Part shown: positions 51,225 through 60,049 of the stretch, piece after piece
Layout: every line of letters begins with the position of its first letter
Numbering within the stretch: the first letter of the stretch is position 1
Notes under the pieces: model-generated
Database searches by the model: none
The model's input: only the letters and a program-made list of their open reading frames with translations
Told to the model about the DNA's origin: nothing
From: JBBQIY01 sp964553035
GTDB taxonomy: Bacteria; Verrucomicrobiota; Kiritimatiellia; RFP12; UBA3636
Length of the DNA: 64,000 bases
Direction of reading: 5' to 3'
Assembly (NCBI GenBank): GCA_964553035.1
Contig: CAZKJH010000002.1
Location: 1 to 64,000 of the forward strand
Position numbers and translations under genes: made by a program

Positions 51225-51934
51225 GTTGTCGCCATCTCCTTCAAAAGTTTTGTCGCCGCCTCAGACTGGGCTGCGCGCTTCGTTCCGCCTATGCCTTCGG
51301 CTTCAAGATTATCACCTATCGAGACACGCACCCGAAAGCTACTGCAATGCTTAGGCCCAGTTTCCTCAAGCGTCTCATAAACAGGATCTACGAGGTAATC
51401 CTTCTGAGCAATGCTTTGCAAATGCCCTTTGGGATTGTCGTTCCACGGATCCTCTTTGAGTTCAGAAAGCTCCTCTGCAAAAAGATTGTCGAAGACGTTG
51501 GATACGGCTTCGATCCCACCATCAAGATAAATAGCACCGAGAAGCGCCTCGAACACATCGGCGAGATTCGAGTCACGATTCTGTCCACCCGTCGTCCGCT
51601 CTCCGTTCCCAAGCAGCAGGGCATCGCCTAGGTGCAGGCTACGCGCTTTACTGGCTAGAGCCATACCGCTCGCCACGGAGGCGCGCAGCACGGTCAGCAT
51701 GCCTTCGGGATGCTCAGCATAGCCACGAAAGACGCGGTCGGCGAGTAGAAATCCCAAAACGGAATCTCCGAGAAACTCAAGCCGCTGGTTATCCGTCTCG
51801 GTGTTGTTCTCGAATCGATACGACCGGTGGGTCAATGCCGACTCTAGTAGAGCTGGGCTTTTAAATTCGTAACCCAGCGATTTTTGCAGTTCTAACCGTG
51901 TCTTCATCAGCAGTTCAGTCGATGTCGTTGCCAT
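51221..51934 (-). CDS. rnc: Ribonuclease III
   Basis: Cleaves double-stranded RNA in rRNA maturation. The 237-residue protein has the catalytic domain with NQRLEFLGDSVLGFLLADR (metal ligands Glu and Asp) and SNLADVFEALLGAIYLDGG (Asp and Glu), then a double-stranded RNA-binding domain ending GIGGTKRAAQSEAATKLLKE. ATG 51934 lies 4 bases after the recombinase stop; a longer reading overlaps that gene. Its stop overlaps the ClC start. The chain Xer-rnc-ClC appears co-transcribed. Confidence 0.95.
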   Translation of the reverse strand: MATTSTELLMKTRLELQKSLGYEFKSPALLESALTHRSYRFENNTETDNQRLEFLGDSVLGFLLADRVFRGYAEHPEGMLTVLRASVASGMALASKARSLHLGDALLLGNGERTTGGQNRDSNLADVFEALLGAIYLDGGIEAVSNVFDNLFAEELSELKEDPWNDNPKGHLQSIAQKDYLVDPVYETLEETGPKHCSSFRVRVSIGDNLEAEGIGGTKRAAQSEAATKLLKEMATT

Positions 51935-51938
51935 TGTT

Positions 51939-52841
51939 TTATGCCCGGGGATGAAACTCCGTGTGAATTCCACGCAATCTCGCAGAATCAACATGGGTGT
52001 AAATCTGCGTCGTGCCGATGTCGGCATGGCCCAGCATTTCTTGGATAATTCTCACTGGGGCACCGTTCGCAAGAAGATGCGAGGCAAATGAATGCCGTAG
52101 CCAATGTGGTGATACGCCATCATTCATCCCTGCTTTCTTAGCATATCGCTTGACGAGTGCCCAAATACCTTCTCTCGAAAAACCTTCACCAAACTTGTTC
52201 AAGAAGACATGCTGCTCAGATGCCACTGAGTTGTACTTCGGACGTGATTCCGCCAGATACCGCCGCACTGCCGCTTCGGACGTCGAGCCCATCGGCACTA
52301 GCCGCACCTTCGAGCCTTTGCCCAGACATTTTACGAGTGCTTCTTCAAAGCGAAGTGAATCGAGAGGTAGGTCTACTAATTCAGAGACGCGAAGCCCACA
52401 GGCGTAGAAAAGCTCCAAGATCGCGCGATCACGCAAGCCATCGCGCGTCCCCTCGGGCGGCGAAGTCAGGAGCGAGATGATATCCTTCTCGCTCAGCACA
52501 TGTGGCAATGTCCTGCCGCGGCGTCCCGCCGTAATCGGAGCCGCGATGTCAACATCAATAAAATTCTCCGACCGCAAATAGGCGAAAAATACCTTGATCG
52601 AAACAAGCCGACGAGCCAGAGTAGCATCCGTTAGTCCAGCATGGCGTCCCTCTTCCTGAAAGGAAAGGATATTATCCGTTGTGACATCACGTACCGAAAG
52701 ACCCGACGCATGTAATCTGCCATGTCTGCCAAGAAATTGAGAAAGACGCAATAAGTCTGACTCATATGCTGAGCGGGTGTTTTTAGAAAGCCCCCGCTCA
52801 AAAGCAATGTAGTCGATGAATTGACTAATCTCCTTGGACAC
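51939..52841 (-). CDS. XerC/XerD-type tyrosine recombinase
   Basis: Resolves chromosome dimers or related repeats. From GTG 52841 the protein is about 300 residues, the XerD length. The N-terminal core-binding domain starts SQFIDYIAFERGLSKNTRSA. The catalytic set is visible: Arg in ELFYACGLRVSELVDL, Lys in GKGSKVRLVPMG, His-x-x-Arg in HWLRHSFASHLLANGA, His in LGHADIGTTQIYTHVD and the nucleophile Tyr in the same block. The GTG start overlaps the end of the upstream lipoprotein gene; longer readings lack family similarity. XerC versus XerD is not decided. Confidence 0.9.
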   Translation of the reverse strand: MSKEISQFIDYIAFERGLSKNTRSAYESDLLRLSQFLGRHGRLHASGLSVRDVTTDNILSFQEEGRHAGLTDATLARRLVSIKVFFAYLRSENFIDVDIAAPITAGRRGRTLPHVLSEKDIISLLTSPPEGTRDGLRDRAILELFYACGLRVSELVDLPLDSLRFEEALVKCLGKGSKVRLVPMGSTSEAAVRRYLAESRPKYNSVASEQHVFLNKFGEGFSREGIWALVKRYAKKAGMNDGVSPHWLRHSFASHLLANGAPVRIIQEMLGHADIGTTQIYTHVDSARLRGIHTEFHPRA

Positions 52842-53175
52842 CGCATTCCGGGGGCAACTTGGCCGCCGCTTCCTTGTTTGCAGGGAAAGGCCCTGCAGCA
52901 AAACCCGCTTGCGCAATGGTATCTTCGAGATTTTTCGTTCCGACCTTCATGGAATCATAGCGAACCACGATTGAACCTGTTGAATAGTCAATCGACTCGA
53001 TTTTTAGTATATCGCTACCCGGCAAACTCATGAGTGCCGCAGCAACAATGTTGGAACAAGCCGTATTGCGCACACCAGGAGCCACCAGCGTCGCCACTTT
53101 CGTGTCGCTAACCCGACATCCAGAAAGGACTAAGGCTGCTAAAAGAGCCAAGATAAAAAGCGTGGAATGTTTCAT
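52825..53175 (-). CDS. Small lipoprotein with HMA-like fold
   Basis: A 116-residue lipoprotein: MKHSTLFILALLAALVLSGC with lipobox Cys20. The mature part resembles a heavy-metal-associated domain in order (ACSNIVAAALMSLPG, IDYSTGSIVVRYD, LEDTIAQAGFAA), but the usual CxxC is reduced to one Cys, so metal binding is uncertain. The tail AAKLPPECGVQGD has another Cys. Its 3' end overlaps the recombinase start. Function unknown. Confidence 0.65.
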   Translation of the reverse strand: MKHSTLFILALLAALVLSGCRVSDTKVATLVAPGVRNTACSNIVAAALMSLPGSDILKIESIDYSTGSIVVRYDSMKVGTKNLEDTIAQAGFAAGPFPANKEAAAKLPPECGVQGD

Positions 53176-53278
53176 GTCGGGCTATTATACATTTCATGTC
53201 CTTCAAATTCAAGAAAGGAAAACAAAAAATTCAATCGAAGACCGAGATTGTCCTGGCTACGTTCTTGTCAGTTGCAGA

Positions 53279-53332
53279 GTAGCCCCGACAATCCTGTCGG
53301 GGACGAAACCGAGACAGGATTGTCTCGGCTAC
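53279..53332. repeat. BIME-like pair of inverted REPs with GTAG feet
   Basis: 54 bases: GTAG then hairpin CCCCGACA-ATCC-TGTCGGGG (53283-53302), a spacer, then hairpin CCGAGACA-GGAT-TGTCTCGG (53309-53328) and CTAC. The two halves are inverted relatives, each with GTAG at its outer foot. A decayed third half-copy lies at about 53242-53260. It sits between the lipoprotein gene and corA. Confidence 0.8.
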
Positions 53333-53353
53333 CTTCCGCTTAATCCATCCACC

Positions 53354-54460
53354 CTACATCCACTTCCGCTTACGGAAGAAGACAACCATGGCAGCCGAGA
53401 TGGAAATCATCACGATCCACGTGGCAAGGTAGCCATGCTGCCACTCGAGCTCTGGCATATTCCTGAAGTTCATCCCGTAAACCCCCACAATGAAAGTCAA
53501 CGGAATGAAAAAAGCCGATAAGACCGTCAGCACACGCATGATGTCATTCATGCGGTTCCCATTACTCGTGAGATAGGTGTCGAGCGCACTCGCCATACTC
53601 TCCTCCATCGTCTCAATGCTGTAGATTACTTGCTCCACATGTTCCGTTGCATCACGGAGGCAAAGTTGCGTCCCCGCGCCGAAGAGGCTCCCTTCGGAAT
53701 GTTTCATGCCCAATACTACGGAACGAAGCGGAAAGAGACTTCGCTTTAAAATAATCATGTTGCGACGCATCTGGTGCATTTCACCAAGAAAACGCTGATC
53801 AGGATTATCGAGCACAGTGTCTTGGATCATATCGATTGACTCTGCAACACTTTCAAGCAAAACAAGATAACTGTCGATCACGGTGTCCACAATTCGATAC
53901 GCTATATAGTCTTCCTGAAAACTCCGGATGATTCCCGCTCCAGTCCGGATCCGTTCACGAATAGGTTCTAACACATCGACGTGTCGTGGTTTGTCACTTG
54001 GTGCAGGTTCCAACGTCTCTTGGAACGTCACCACAACAAACTTATTCAACACGATACTGAGTTGATCGAATCCTATCAATCCTGAAGTCTCCGCTTTTAG
54101 TGTCCGGAGCACAATATGCATATTATTCCCGTAATCTTCTACGCGCGGACGCTGATCGGTCGTTGCAATATCCTCGACCGCCAACGCATTCAAGCCCAGA
54201 ACCTCACCCAGCACTTTGAGAAGGTTTATGTCGCGGACACCAAAGACGTTGATCCAGCGCACAACCGTATCGGAATAGTCAATTTTGCGAAGCTCATCGG
54301 GTGTTGAAATTTCGCGCTGCGTAAAAGTCTCCGGTGTGAATTCCAAGATCATCACCCGCGCCTTATCCATCTCTGGACGCTCCGAAGGCGGCAGATAACC
54401 AGGGGCTTGACCCACCTTCTGACTCCTCGTACGTTTTCTCCGTGATGATATGCTTGCCAT
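53354..54460 (-). CDS. corA: CorA-type magnesium/cobalt transporter
   Basis: A 368-residue Mg2+/Co2+ channel. A large cytoplasmic domain (about 30-300) precedes two C-terminal helices; the first ends with the signature YGMNF in TFIVGVYGMNFRNMPE and the second carries HGYLATWIVMISISAAMVVF with basic tail RKRKW. VEDIATTDQRPRVEDYGNNM is also family-typical. The N-terminal stretch of about 25 basic residues is variable. It is divergent from purC. No Mg riboswitch is seen upstream. Confidence 0.94.
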   Translation of the reverse strand: MASISSRRKRTRSQKVGQAPGYLPPSERPEMDKARVMILEFTPETFTQREISTPDELRKIDYSDTVVRWINVFGVRDINLLKVLGEVLGLNALAVEDIATTDQRPRVEDYGNNMHIVLRTLKAETSGLIGFDQLSIVLNKFVVVTFQETLEPAPSDKPRHVDVLEPIRERIRTGAGIIRSFQEDYIAYRIVDTVIDSYLVLLESVAESIDMIQDTVLDNPDQRFLGEMHQMRRNMIILKRSLFPLRSVVLGMKHSEGSLFGAGTQLCLRDATEHVEQVIYSIETMEESMASALDTYLTSNGNRMNDIMRVLTVLSAFFIPLTFIVGVYGMNFRNMPELEWQHGYLATWIVMISISAAMVVFFRKRKWM

Positions 54461-54532
54461 GTCGATCTCCTCTTGTATTGTTGCGAGAATTGTACACCAA
54501 GCGGATCATGCTCGCAAGATACGATAACGCTA

Positions 54533-54561
54533 TTGCAAAATGAAAGACGAATTGCTATACT
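54533..54561 (+). promoter_or_regulatory. Promoter of purC
   Basis: TTGCAA and TATACT with a 17-base spacer end 76 bases before ATG 54638. Confidence 0.65.
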
Positions 54562-54637
54562 CCAAGCCTATCTAAGCGCACTTACCCATGTTCGCATCGA
54601 AGGCAGCCCAGAGACAATTTTCTTCAGGATACTACCC

Positions 54638-55534
54638 ATGAAATACGACAAAAACAACGCACTTCTTGAAAGCTCGATTCCCGAACTCCAGCCCCCAATA
54701 CGAGGCAAAGTGCGCGATGTGTACGATCTCGGCGACTCCCTCCTCTTTGTTGCCACTGACCGCATCAGCGCGTTTGACTGCGTCATGCCAAATGGCATCC
54801 CCGATAAAGGGCGCGTGCTCACACAACTGAGTCTTTTTTGGTTTGAGTTTTTCCGTGGCATCCCAAACCATCTCATTACCGCAAATGTCCTAAAATACCC
54901 AGAAATTCTCGCTAAATATCGTACAGATCTCGATGGCCGTTCGATGATTGTCAAAAAGCTCAGCATGGCCTCCGCCGAATGCATTGCGCGCGGATATCTC
55001 GTGGGAACCGGCTGGACTGAATACAGCAAAAAGGGAACCGTCTGCGGACAGAAGATTCGGGCTGGATACGAGAAAGCTGCGAAGCTCGATAAGCCACTGT
55101 TCACGCCGTCCATGAAAGCCGAGCTTGGTCAGCACGATGAGAACATCACGATCAAAGCTCTTGAAAAACGCGTCGGAAAAGATATGGCCGACAATCTCGG
55201 CAAATACACGCTGGAACTTTACACGAAGGCCGCCGAATACGCCGCAACCAAGGGTGTCATCATTGCCGACACCAAGTTCGAATTCGGAACCGATGCCGAC
55301 GGAACCCTCGTCCTCGGAGATGAAGTTCTCACACCAGACTCTTCGCGCTTCTGGCCTGCGAAAGAATACAAGACGGGCTCAAATCCGCCAAGTCTCGATA
55401 AACAATTTGTACGCGATTGGCTTGACAGCGTTAACTTCAACCACAATCCGCCCGCACCAATTCTGCCCGACGACATCGTCACCAAAACGCGCGAGCGCTA
55501 CTTGGAAGCCCTGCGCATTCTGACCGGCAAATAG
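54638..55534 (+). CDS. purC: Phosphoribosylaminoimidazole-succinocarboxamide synthase
   Basis: Joins CAIR and aspartate with ATP in purine synthesis. The 298-residue protein is of the longer SAICAR synthase type. IRGKVRDVYDLGDSLLFVATDRISAFDCVMPNGIPDKGR is conserved in order, with the nucleotide loop in the first half, and later IARGYLVGTGWTEYSKKGT and DTKFEFGTDADGTLVLGDEV (metal-binding Asp and Glu). ATG 54638 is chosen from the family N-terminus. A strong promoter precedes it. The peptide importer genes follow after 16 bases. Confidence 0.94.
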   Translation: MKYDKNNALLESSIPELQPPIRGKVRDVYDLGDSLLFVATDRISAFDCVMPNGIPDKGRVLTQLSLFWFEFFRGIPNHLITANVLKYPEILAKYRTDLDGRSMIVKKLSMASAECIARGYLVGTGWTEYSKKGTVCGQKIRAGYEKAAKLDKPLFTPSMKAELGQHDENITIKALEKRVGKDMADNLGKYTLELYTKAAEYAATKGVIIADTKFEFGTDADGTLVLGDEVLTPDSSRFWPAKEYKTGSNPPSLDKQFVRDWLDSVNFNHNPPAPILPDDIVTKTRERYLEALRILTGK

Positions 55535-55550
55535 CCGCACGGCCAAGCCC

Positions 55551-56597
55551 ATGCTGGCCTACTTTATCAGACGCATCCTCTTGGTGATTCCGACATTCCT
55601 CGGAATTACCCTTGTTTGCTTCGCGTTGACGCAGTTCGTCCCGGGCGGCCCTGTTGAACAACGTATCCTCGCGATGCGCGGCATGGCCAGCGAGGGCGGA
55701 GGCGGCGCTACCACGACCGCTGCCAAGGGTCCATCAAATGTAACGGAACAGACGCGAAAAGATCTGATTAAATACTATGGGTTTGATCAACCGCTTCACG
55801 TCCGTTATAAACACTGGCTCATCGACAACCGTCTCGGTATGTCAATGAAATCTTACCAGTTCACAGACAAGACCGCTTGGCAGTTGATCGCCTCACGGAT
55901 TCCAGTGTCGCTGTGGTTTGGCATCACAGGATTCATCCTCAGTTATTTGATCTGCATTCCTCTCGGCATTGCAAAAGCACTCCGTCACGGCACTCGCTTC
56001 GACACGCTCTCATCCATCGTTGTCTTTATCGGATATGCCATTCCCGCCTTTGCGCTCGGCATGGTGCTCAAAATGCTACTCTGCGGCACCGTCGATTCGC
56101 TCTGGGATTTCTTTCCGCTCGGCGGCTTCGCCTCGCAAAATGTCGAAACAATGCCATCGTTCTCGCAGTTCATCGACCGAATCTGGCACATGGTGCTTCC
56201 AGTCTCATGCTACGTGGCGGGCAACTTCGCCCTGCTTACCTTGCTGATGAAGAACTCATTGCTTGATCAAATGAGCAGTGACTACATCCGTACCGTTCTA
56301 GCCAAAGGGGCGACCCGCAGTCGTGCCGTTTGGCGACACGCCCTCCGCAACGCCCTCATTCCCATCGCTACAGGTTTCGGTGGCATCATGACCATCATGT
56401 TTGCCGGTTCGGTGATTATCGAAAAAGTTTTTGAAATCCCCGGCATGGGCTTGCTCTCGCTTGAAGCCATTGAAACTCGTGACTATCCTGTGTTCATGGG
56501 CATTCTTGCCCTCACGTCCATCCTCGGTCTTCTCGGACAAATTTTATCCGACTTCTGCTACGTTCTCATCGATCCGCGTATCCGTTTTACGAAATGA
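55551..56597 (+). CDS. Peptide ABC transporter permease, YejB-like
   Basis: A 348-residue inner membrane permease with six segments. MLAYFIRRILLVIPTFLGIT and FVPGGPVEQ are the DppB/OppB-type entry. The periplasmic loop with GGGGATTTAAKGPSN and YGFDQPLHVRYKHWL is longer than in DppB and typical of YejB. The coupling helix (EAA loop) is in VLAKGATRSRAVWRHALRNALIP. It pairs with the YejE-like gene that overlaps its stop. The YejBEF system takes up microcin C-like peptides. Confidence 0.88.
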   Translation: MLAYFIRRILLVIPTFLGITLVCFALTQFVPGGPVEQRILAMRGMASEGGGGATTTAAKGPSNVTEQTRKDLIKYYGFDQPLHVRYKHWLIDNRLGMSMKSYQFTDKTAWQLIASRIPVSLWFGITGFILSYLICIPLGIAKALRHGTRFDTLSSIVVFIGYAIPAFALGMVLKMLLCGTVDSLWDFFPLGGFASQNVETMPSFSQFIDRIWHMVLPVSCYVAGNFALLTLLMKNSLLDQMSSDYIRTVLAKGATRSRAVWRHALRNALIPIATGFGGIMTIMFAGSVIIEKVFEIPGMGLLSLEAIETRDYPVFMGILALTSILGLLGQILSDFCYVLIDPRIRFTK

Positions 56598-58162
56598 AAG
56601 CATTCCTCCCAGCCACAACACCAAAACGCCGACGGTCTCAAGCCTGGATGCGTTTTCGTGCGCACCGTCGAGGCTGGGTTTCGCTCTGGCTTCTCGTGGC
56701 ACTGTACGGACTCAGCCTCGTCGCCGAGCTGGTGTGCAACGACAAGCCGCTCCTGATGCGCTACCAAGGCCACACGTTCTTCCCTGCCTTCTCCGCCTAT
56801 ACGCAAAACGACATTCTTAAAAACGGCGTTCATACGCGCATGATCGACTATCAGCAATTCATCCGTGAGAAACATAATAAACTCGGTTGGCGGCTCATGG
56901 CACCGTTCAAGTCGGGCGCACAGCAAACGTTCTCGGCTGCCGATATCGAACCGTTCCGTCAGTTTGAAATCACGCTATCGCCATTCACGCACACCGCAGC
57001 CGTGCAACTCGCTTCTGACGACGCTCCACACTTCGCATTTGGCGACACCAACTATTTTGCGACAGCAATCGCACAGCTAGACGAAACGTGTAAATCCTCT
57101 CCTGCTCTCGCCGAAGCCATTGTCCTCCGGCTCGCAAACAAAAAAGCGTCGGCACTCGACATGCCCTTTGATCAAGGAACCATCGCGATTGCGCCTTTTA
57201 CACCGCGCTCCACGCCACCGGAAAGCGTGCGGATCATGCTGCGTAGCGTTGAGCGAATCAAGCCGGAAAAAACCAAAGGCTACCACGATTCGGTTAAAAG
57301 CGCAATTTCTACGTGGCAGAGTCTTGCAGCATCTGATGTCTCGAATGTCCTCGCCGCCGTTCAAATGGCCAAAACCGAAGAGTGGATTGCCCCAGTCTTA
57401 GTTTTCGGCAATCAGGCCACGAATGCCATTGCCGATGTCACCATCGCACTGGAAGCGGTGTCTTGGCCCTTCCGTCCCGTTCCGGGGCACCCCATGGGCT
57501 TCGATACTGCGGGACGCGATGTTTTCGCTCGCCTCTTCTACGCCCTACGCACCTCGATGACCTTCGGGCTAGTCCTCGTCTGCGTCACCATGTTCCTCGG
57601 CATCATCGCCGGTGCTGTACAAGGCTACTTCGCCGGGTGGGTGGACATTACGGGACAGCGCGTCACAGAAATCTGGTCGGCACTCCCCTTCCTCTACATC
57701 ATGATCCTGCTCGGCAACACGCTTGGCCGCAGTTTTGGGTTGCTCTTGTTCTGCTATGCTATTTTTAACTGGATCGGTATCGCCGCCTATATCCGCGCCG
57801 AATTTCTGCGCCTCCGTACGCGAGCTTTCGTTGATGCCGCTCGCTGTCAGGGTCTCTCGGAAATGCGCATCATGTTTCGCCATATTCTGCCTAATGCGCT
57901 TACACCGCTCATCACACTTTTTCCTTTCGCACTCGTCGGTGCCATCGGTTCGCTTGCTGTTCTTGACTACCTCGGCTTCGGCCTTCCTGCCGGTTCACCT
58001 AGCTGGGGCGAGCTTCTCAATCAGGCACAAGCTTTCCGCTCCGCCTGGTGGCTCATCCTCTACCCATCTCTCGCGCTCTTCACCGTAATGCTTCTCGGCG
58101 TTTTCATCGGCGAAGGCCTCCGCGATGCTCTCGATCCACAGCCTTACTCTAAGATGGAGTAA
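56594..58162 (+). CDS. Peptide ABC transporter permease, YejE-like
   Basis: A 522-residue permease, long because of a large periplasmic insert (about residues 60-290). It starts AWMRFRAHRRGWVSLWLLVA and continues LLMRYQGHTFFPAF, as in YejE. The membrane domain has PMGFDTAGRDVFARLFYALR and the coupling loop AARCQGLSEMRIMFRHILPN, then PAGSPSWGELLNQAQ. The insert (residues about 120-270) is longer than in enterobacterial YejE, near 340 residues in total, and holds a unique block ATAIAQLDETCKSSPALA. ATG overlaps the YejB stop. Confidence 0.86.
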   Translation: MKAFLPATTPKRRRSQAWMRFRAHRRGWVSLWLLVALYGLSLVAELVCNDKPLLMRYQGHTFFPAFSAYTQNDILKNGVHTRMIDYQQFIREKHNKLGWRLMAPFKSGAQQTFSAADIEPFRQFEITLSPFTHTAAVQLASDDAPHFAFGDTNYFATAIAQLDETCKSSPALAEAIVLRLANKKASALDMPFDQGTIAIAPFTPRSTPPESVRIMLRSVERIKPEKTKGYHDSVKSAISTWQSLAASDVSNVLAAVQMAKTEEWIAPVLVFGNQATNAIADVTIALEAVSWPFRPVPGHPMGFDTAGRDVFARLFYALRTSMTFGLVLVCVTMFLGIIAGAVQGYFAGWVDITGQRVTEIWSALPFLYIMILLGNTLGRSFGLLLFCYAIFNWIGIAAYIRAEFLRLRTRAFVDAARCQGLSEMRIMFRHILPNALTPLITLFPFALVGAIGSLAVLDYLGFGLPAGSPSWGELLNQAQAFRSAWWLILYPSLALFTVMLLGVFIGEGLRDALDPQPYSKME

Positions 58163-58176
58163 GGCCGTGGATCGAG

Positions 58177-58201
58177 GGGGCAAATAATTATTTGCCCCTA
58201 C
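58177..58201 (-). repeat. REP-like palindrome with GTAG foot
   Basis: GGGGCAAATAATTATTTGCCCC is a perfect 22-base palindrome with CTAC overlapping its right end, so the minus strand reads GTAG into the hairpin. It lies between the YejE and ATPase genes, 15 bases after the stop. Confidence 0.75.
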
Positions 58202-58239
58202 ACGATTTGCTACGCCCATTCGTACATCTCTCCCACCCC

Positions 58240-60033
58240 ATGCAACCTATCCTAACCATTCGTGATCTCCACGTCGTTTTCGACACGCCCGATGGCATCG
58301 TACATGCCGTTGATGGCGTTTCGCTCAGCGTCAAGCCTGGCGAAACGCTGGGCATTGTGGGTGAATCCGGTTGCGGCAAGTCTGTCACGGCGATGAGCAT
58401 CCTGCGCCTCGTCCCCAATCCTCCAGGACGAATCACTTCAGGCACAATCACCTTTGATGGCAAGGACATTGCCATACTTCCTCTCGCCGAACTGCGCAAG
58501 ATCCGCGGCGCATCAGTTGGCATGGTCTTCCAAGATCCCATGACTGCACTGTCGCCGCTTCACAAGATCGGGGATCAACTCGTCGAAGCAATTCAGCTTC
58601 ATCAGAACATGCCACGGAAAGAGGCGCTCACACTCGCCACGGAATGGCTTTTAAAAGCAGGCATCCAAGACCCCAAGCGTTGCTTGAACGAATACCCGTT
58701 CCGACTTTCCGGCGGACAGCAGCAACGTGTGATGATCGCCTCGGTGTTGATGACGCACCCGCGGCTCATTATCGCCGATGAACCCACGACTGCGCTCGAT
58801 GTGACGATCCAAGCCCAAGTGCTGGAACTCATGCGCAAGGCGAAGGGCGATGAAACCGCGCTCGTGCTCATCACACATAACATGGGCATCGTCTGGAACA
58901 CGTGCTCTCGGATCGCCATTATGTACGCAGGCGAGATCGTGGAGTCGGGTTCCGTAGACGCCGTATTCCGCACCCCACGCCATCCTTACACCAAGGCGCT
59001 GCTCGATGCCATGCCCTCGAATGGCCGTCCAGGCGAACCGCTGGCTGCTATTCCAGGCTCTGTTCCCTCTCCGCTCAACTTCCCACAGGGCTGCCGTTTC
59101 CACGAACGCTGCACCTACGCCATTCCCTCCTGCGCGATTGAGCATCCCGAGCTTGTAAACCTCGGCACAACGGACTATGCCACGCGCTGTCCCGTCTGGG
59201 CAAAACTCGCGCCAAGCACGATCCAACCAGATCTTGCGACACCCGAAGCAAAAGCACCCACCGCGCCCATCACAAGCCCGATGCCATCCCCAATTCTTGA
59301 AGCACGTGGGTTACACAAGTATTTCAAAGCTGTTCACGCAGTGAACGATGTCTCCGTTGCGCTGTATGCTGGCGAGACGCTGGCCATCGTCGGCGAATCC
59401 GGTTGTGGTAAAACGACGCTCGCTCGCATGTTAATCGGTCTGGAACCTTCGACCGGTGGCGCAATTTTCATCGATGGAAAGCCCGCACCGCGAAGGCGGC
59501 CATTTACCATGATGCGGGAATTACAGATGATCTTCCAAGATCCGTTCTCTTCGCTCAATCCACGCATGACGGTCGCCGACATCATCACCGAGGGCGCTGT
59601 GGCGCATGGTCTCCTGAAGCGACATAACCGCATTGAGGAAGCACAACGCCTGCTCGCCCAAGTCGGAATGCCCCCCGAAGCGGCGTTTCGGTATCCGCAT
59701 GAATTTTCCGGCGGACAGCGCCAACGTATCAGCATTGCTCGAGCCGTCTCACTCAAACCCCGCATCATCATCTGCGACGAGCCTGTTAGCGCACTGGACG
59801 TCTCTGTACAAGCCCAAGTACTTAATCTGCTTGCGGATCTCCAGCGCGAGCTGCAACCCGCCTATCTTTTCATCACACACGACATCGGCGTCGTTCGCCG
59901 CGTCGCGCACCGCATCGCCATCATGCATGAAGGAAGCATCATCGAAGAAGGGCCAGCCGCGTCCATCCTCGATTCACCCACCCACGCCTACACGAAGACC
60001 CTACTCGCCGCCGAGCCCCGAATCAGCCTGTAA
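58240..60033 (+). CDS. Peptide ABC transporter double ATPase, YejF-like
   Basis: A 597-residue fusion of two ATPases. First copy: Walker A GESGCGKS, signature FRLSGGQQQRVMIA, Walker B LIIADEPTTALD. Second copy: Walker A GESGCGKTTLARM, signature EFSGGQRQRISIARA, Walker B IIICDEPVSALD. CRFHERCTYAIPSCAIEHPEL between them is the Cys-rich oligopeptide-transporter element after the first domain. ATG 58240 is preferred; a TTG at 58192 lies in the palindrome. No YejA binding protein is next to it. Confidence 0.93.
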   Translation: MQPILTIRDLHVVFDTPDGIVHAVDGVSLSVKPGETLGIVGESGCGKSVTAMSILRLVPNPPGRITSGTITFDGKDIAILPLAELRKIRGASVGMVFQDPMTALSPLHKIGDQLVEAIQLHQNMPRKEALTLATEWLLKAGIQDPKRCLNEYPFRLSGGQQQRVMIASVLMTHPRLIIADEPTTALDVTIQAQVLELMRKAKGDETALVLITHNMGIVWNTCSRIAIMYAGEIVESGSVDAVFRTPRHPYTKALLDAMPSNGRPGEPLAAIPGSVPSPLNFPQGCRFHERCTYAIPSCAIEHPELVNLGTTDYATRCPVWAKLAPSTIQPDLATPEAKAPTAPITSPMPSPILEARGLHKYFKAVHAVNDVSVALYAGETLAIVGESGCGKTTLARMLIGLEPSTGGAIFIDGKPAPRRRPFTMMRELQMIFQDPFSSLNPRMTVADIITEGAVAHGLLKRHNRIEEAQRLLAQVGMPPEAAFRYPHEFSGGQRQRISIARAVSLKPRIIICDEPVSALDVSVQAQVLNLLADLQRELQPAYLFITHDIGVVRRVAHRIAIMHEGSIIEEGPAASILDSPTHAYTKTLLAAEPRISL

Positions 60034-60049
60034 CCAGCGGAAATTTCGT

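Noticed and set aside
59633..60049. Long upstream extension of the RAYT-like frame
   Set aside because: It lies inside the YejF-like gene in another frame and shows no similarity; RAYT proteins start at MNYGRLFGHNYT-like sequence.
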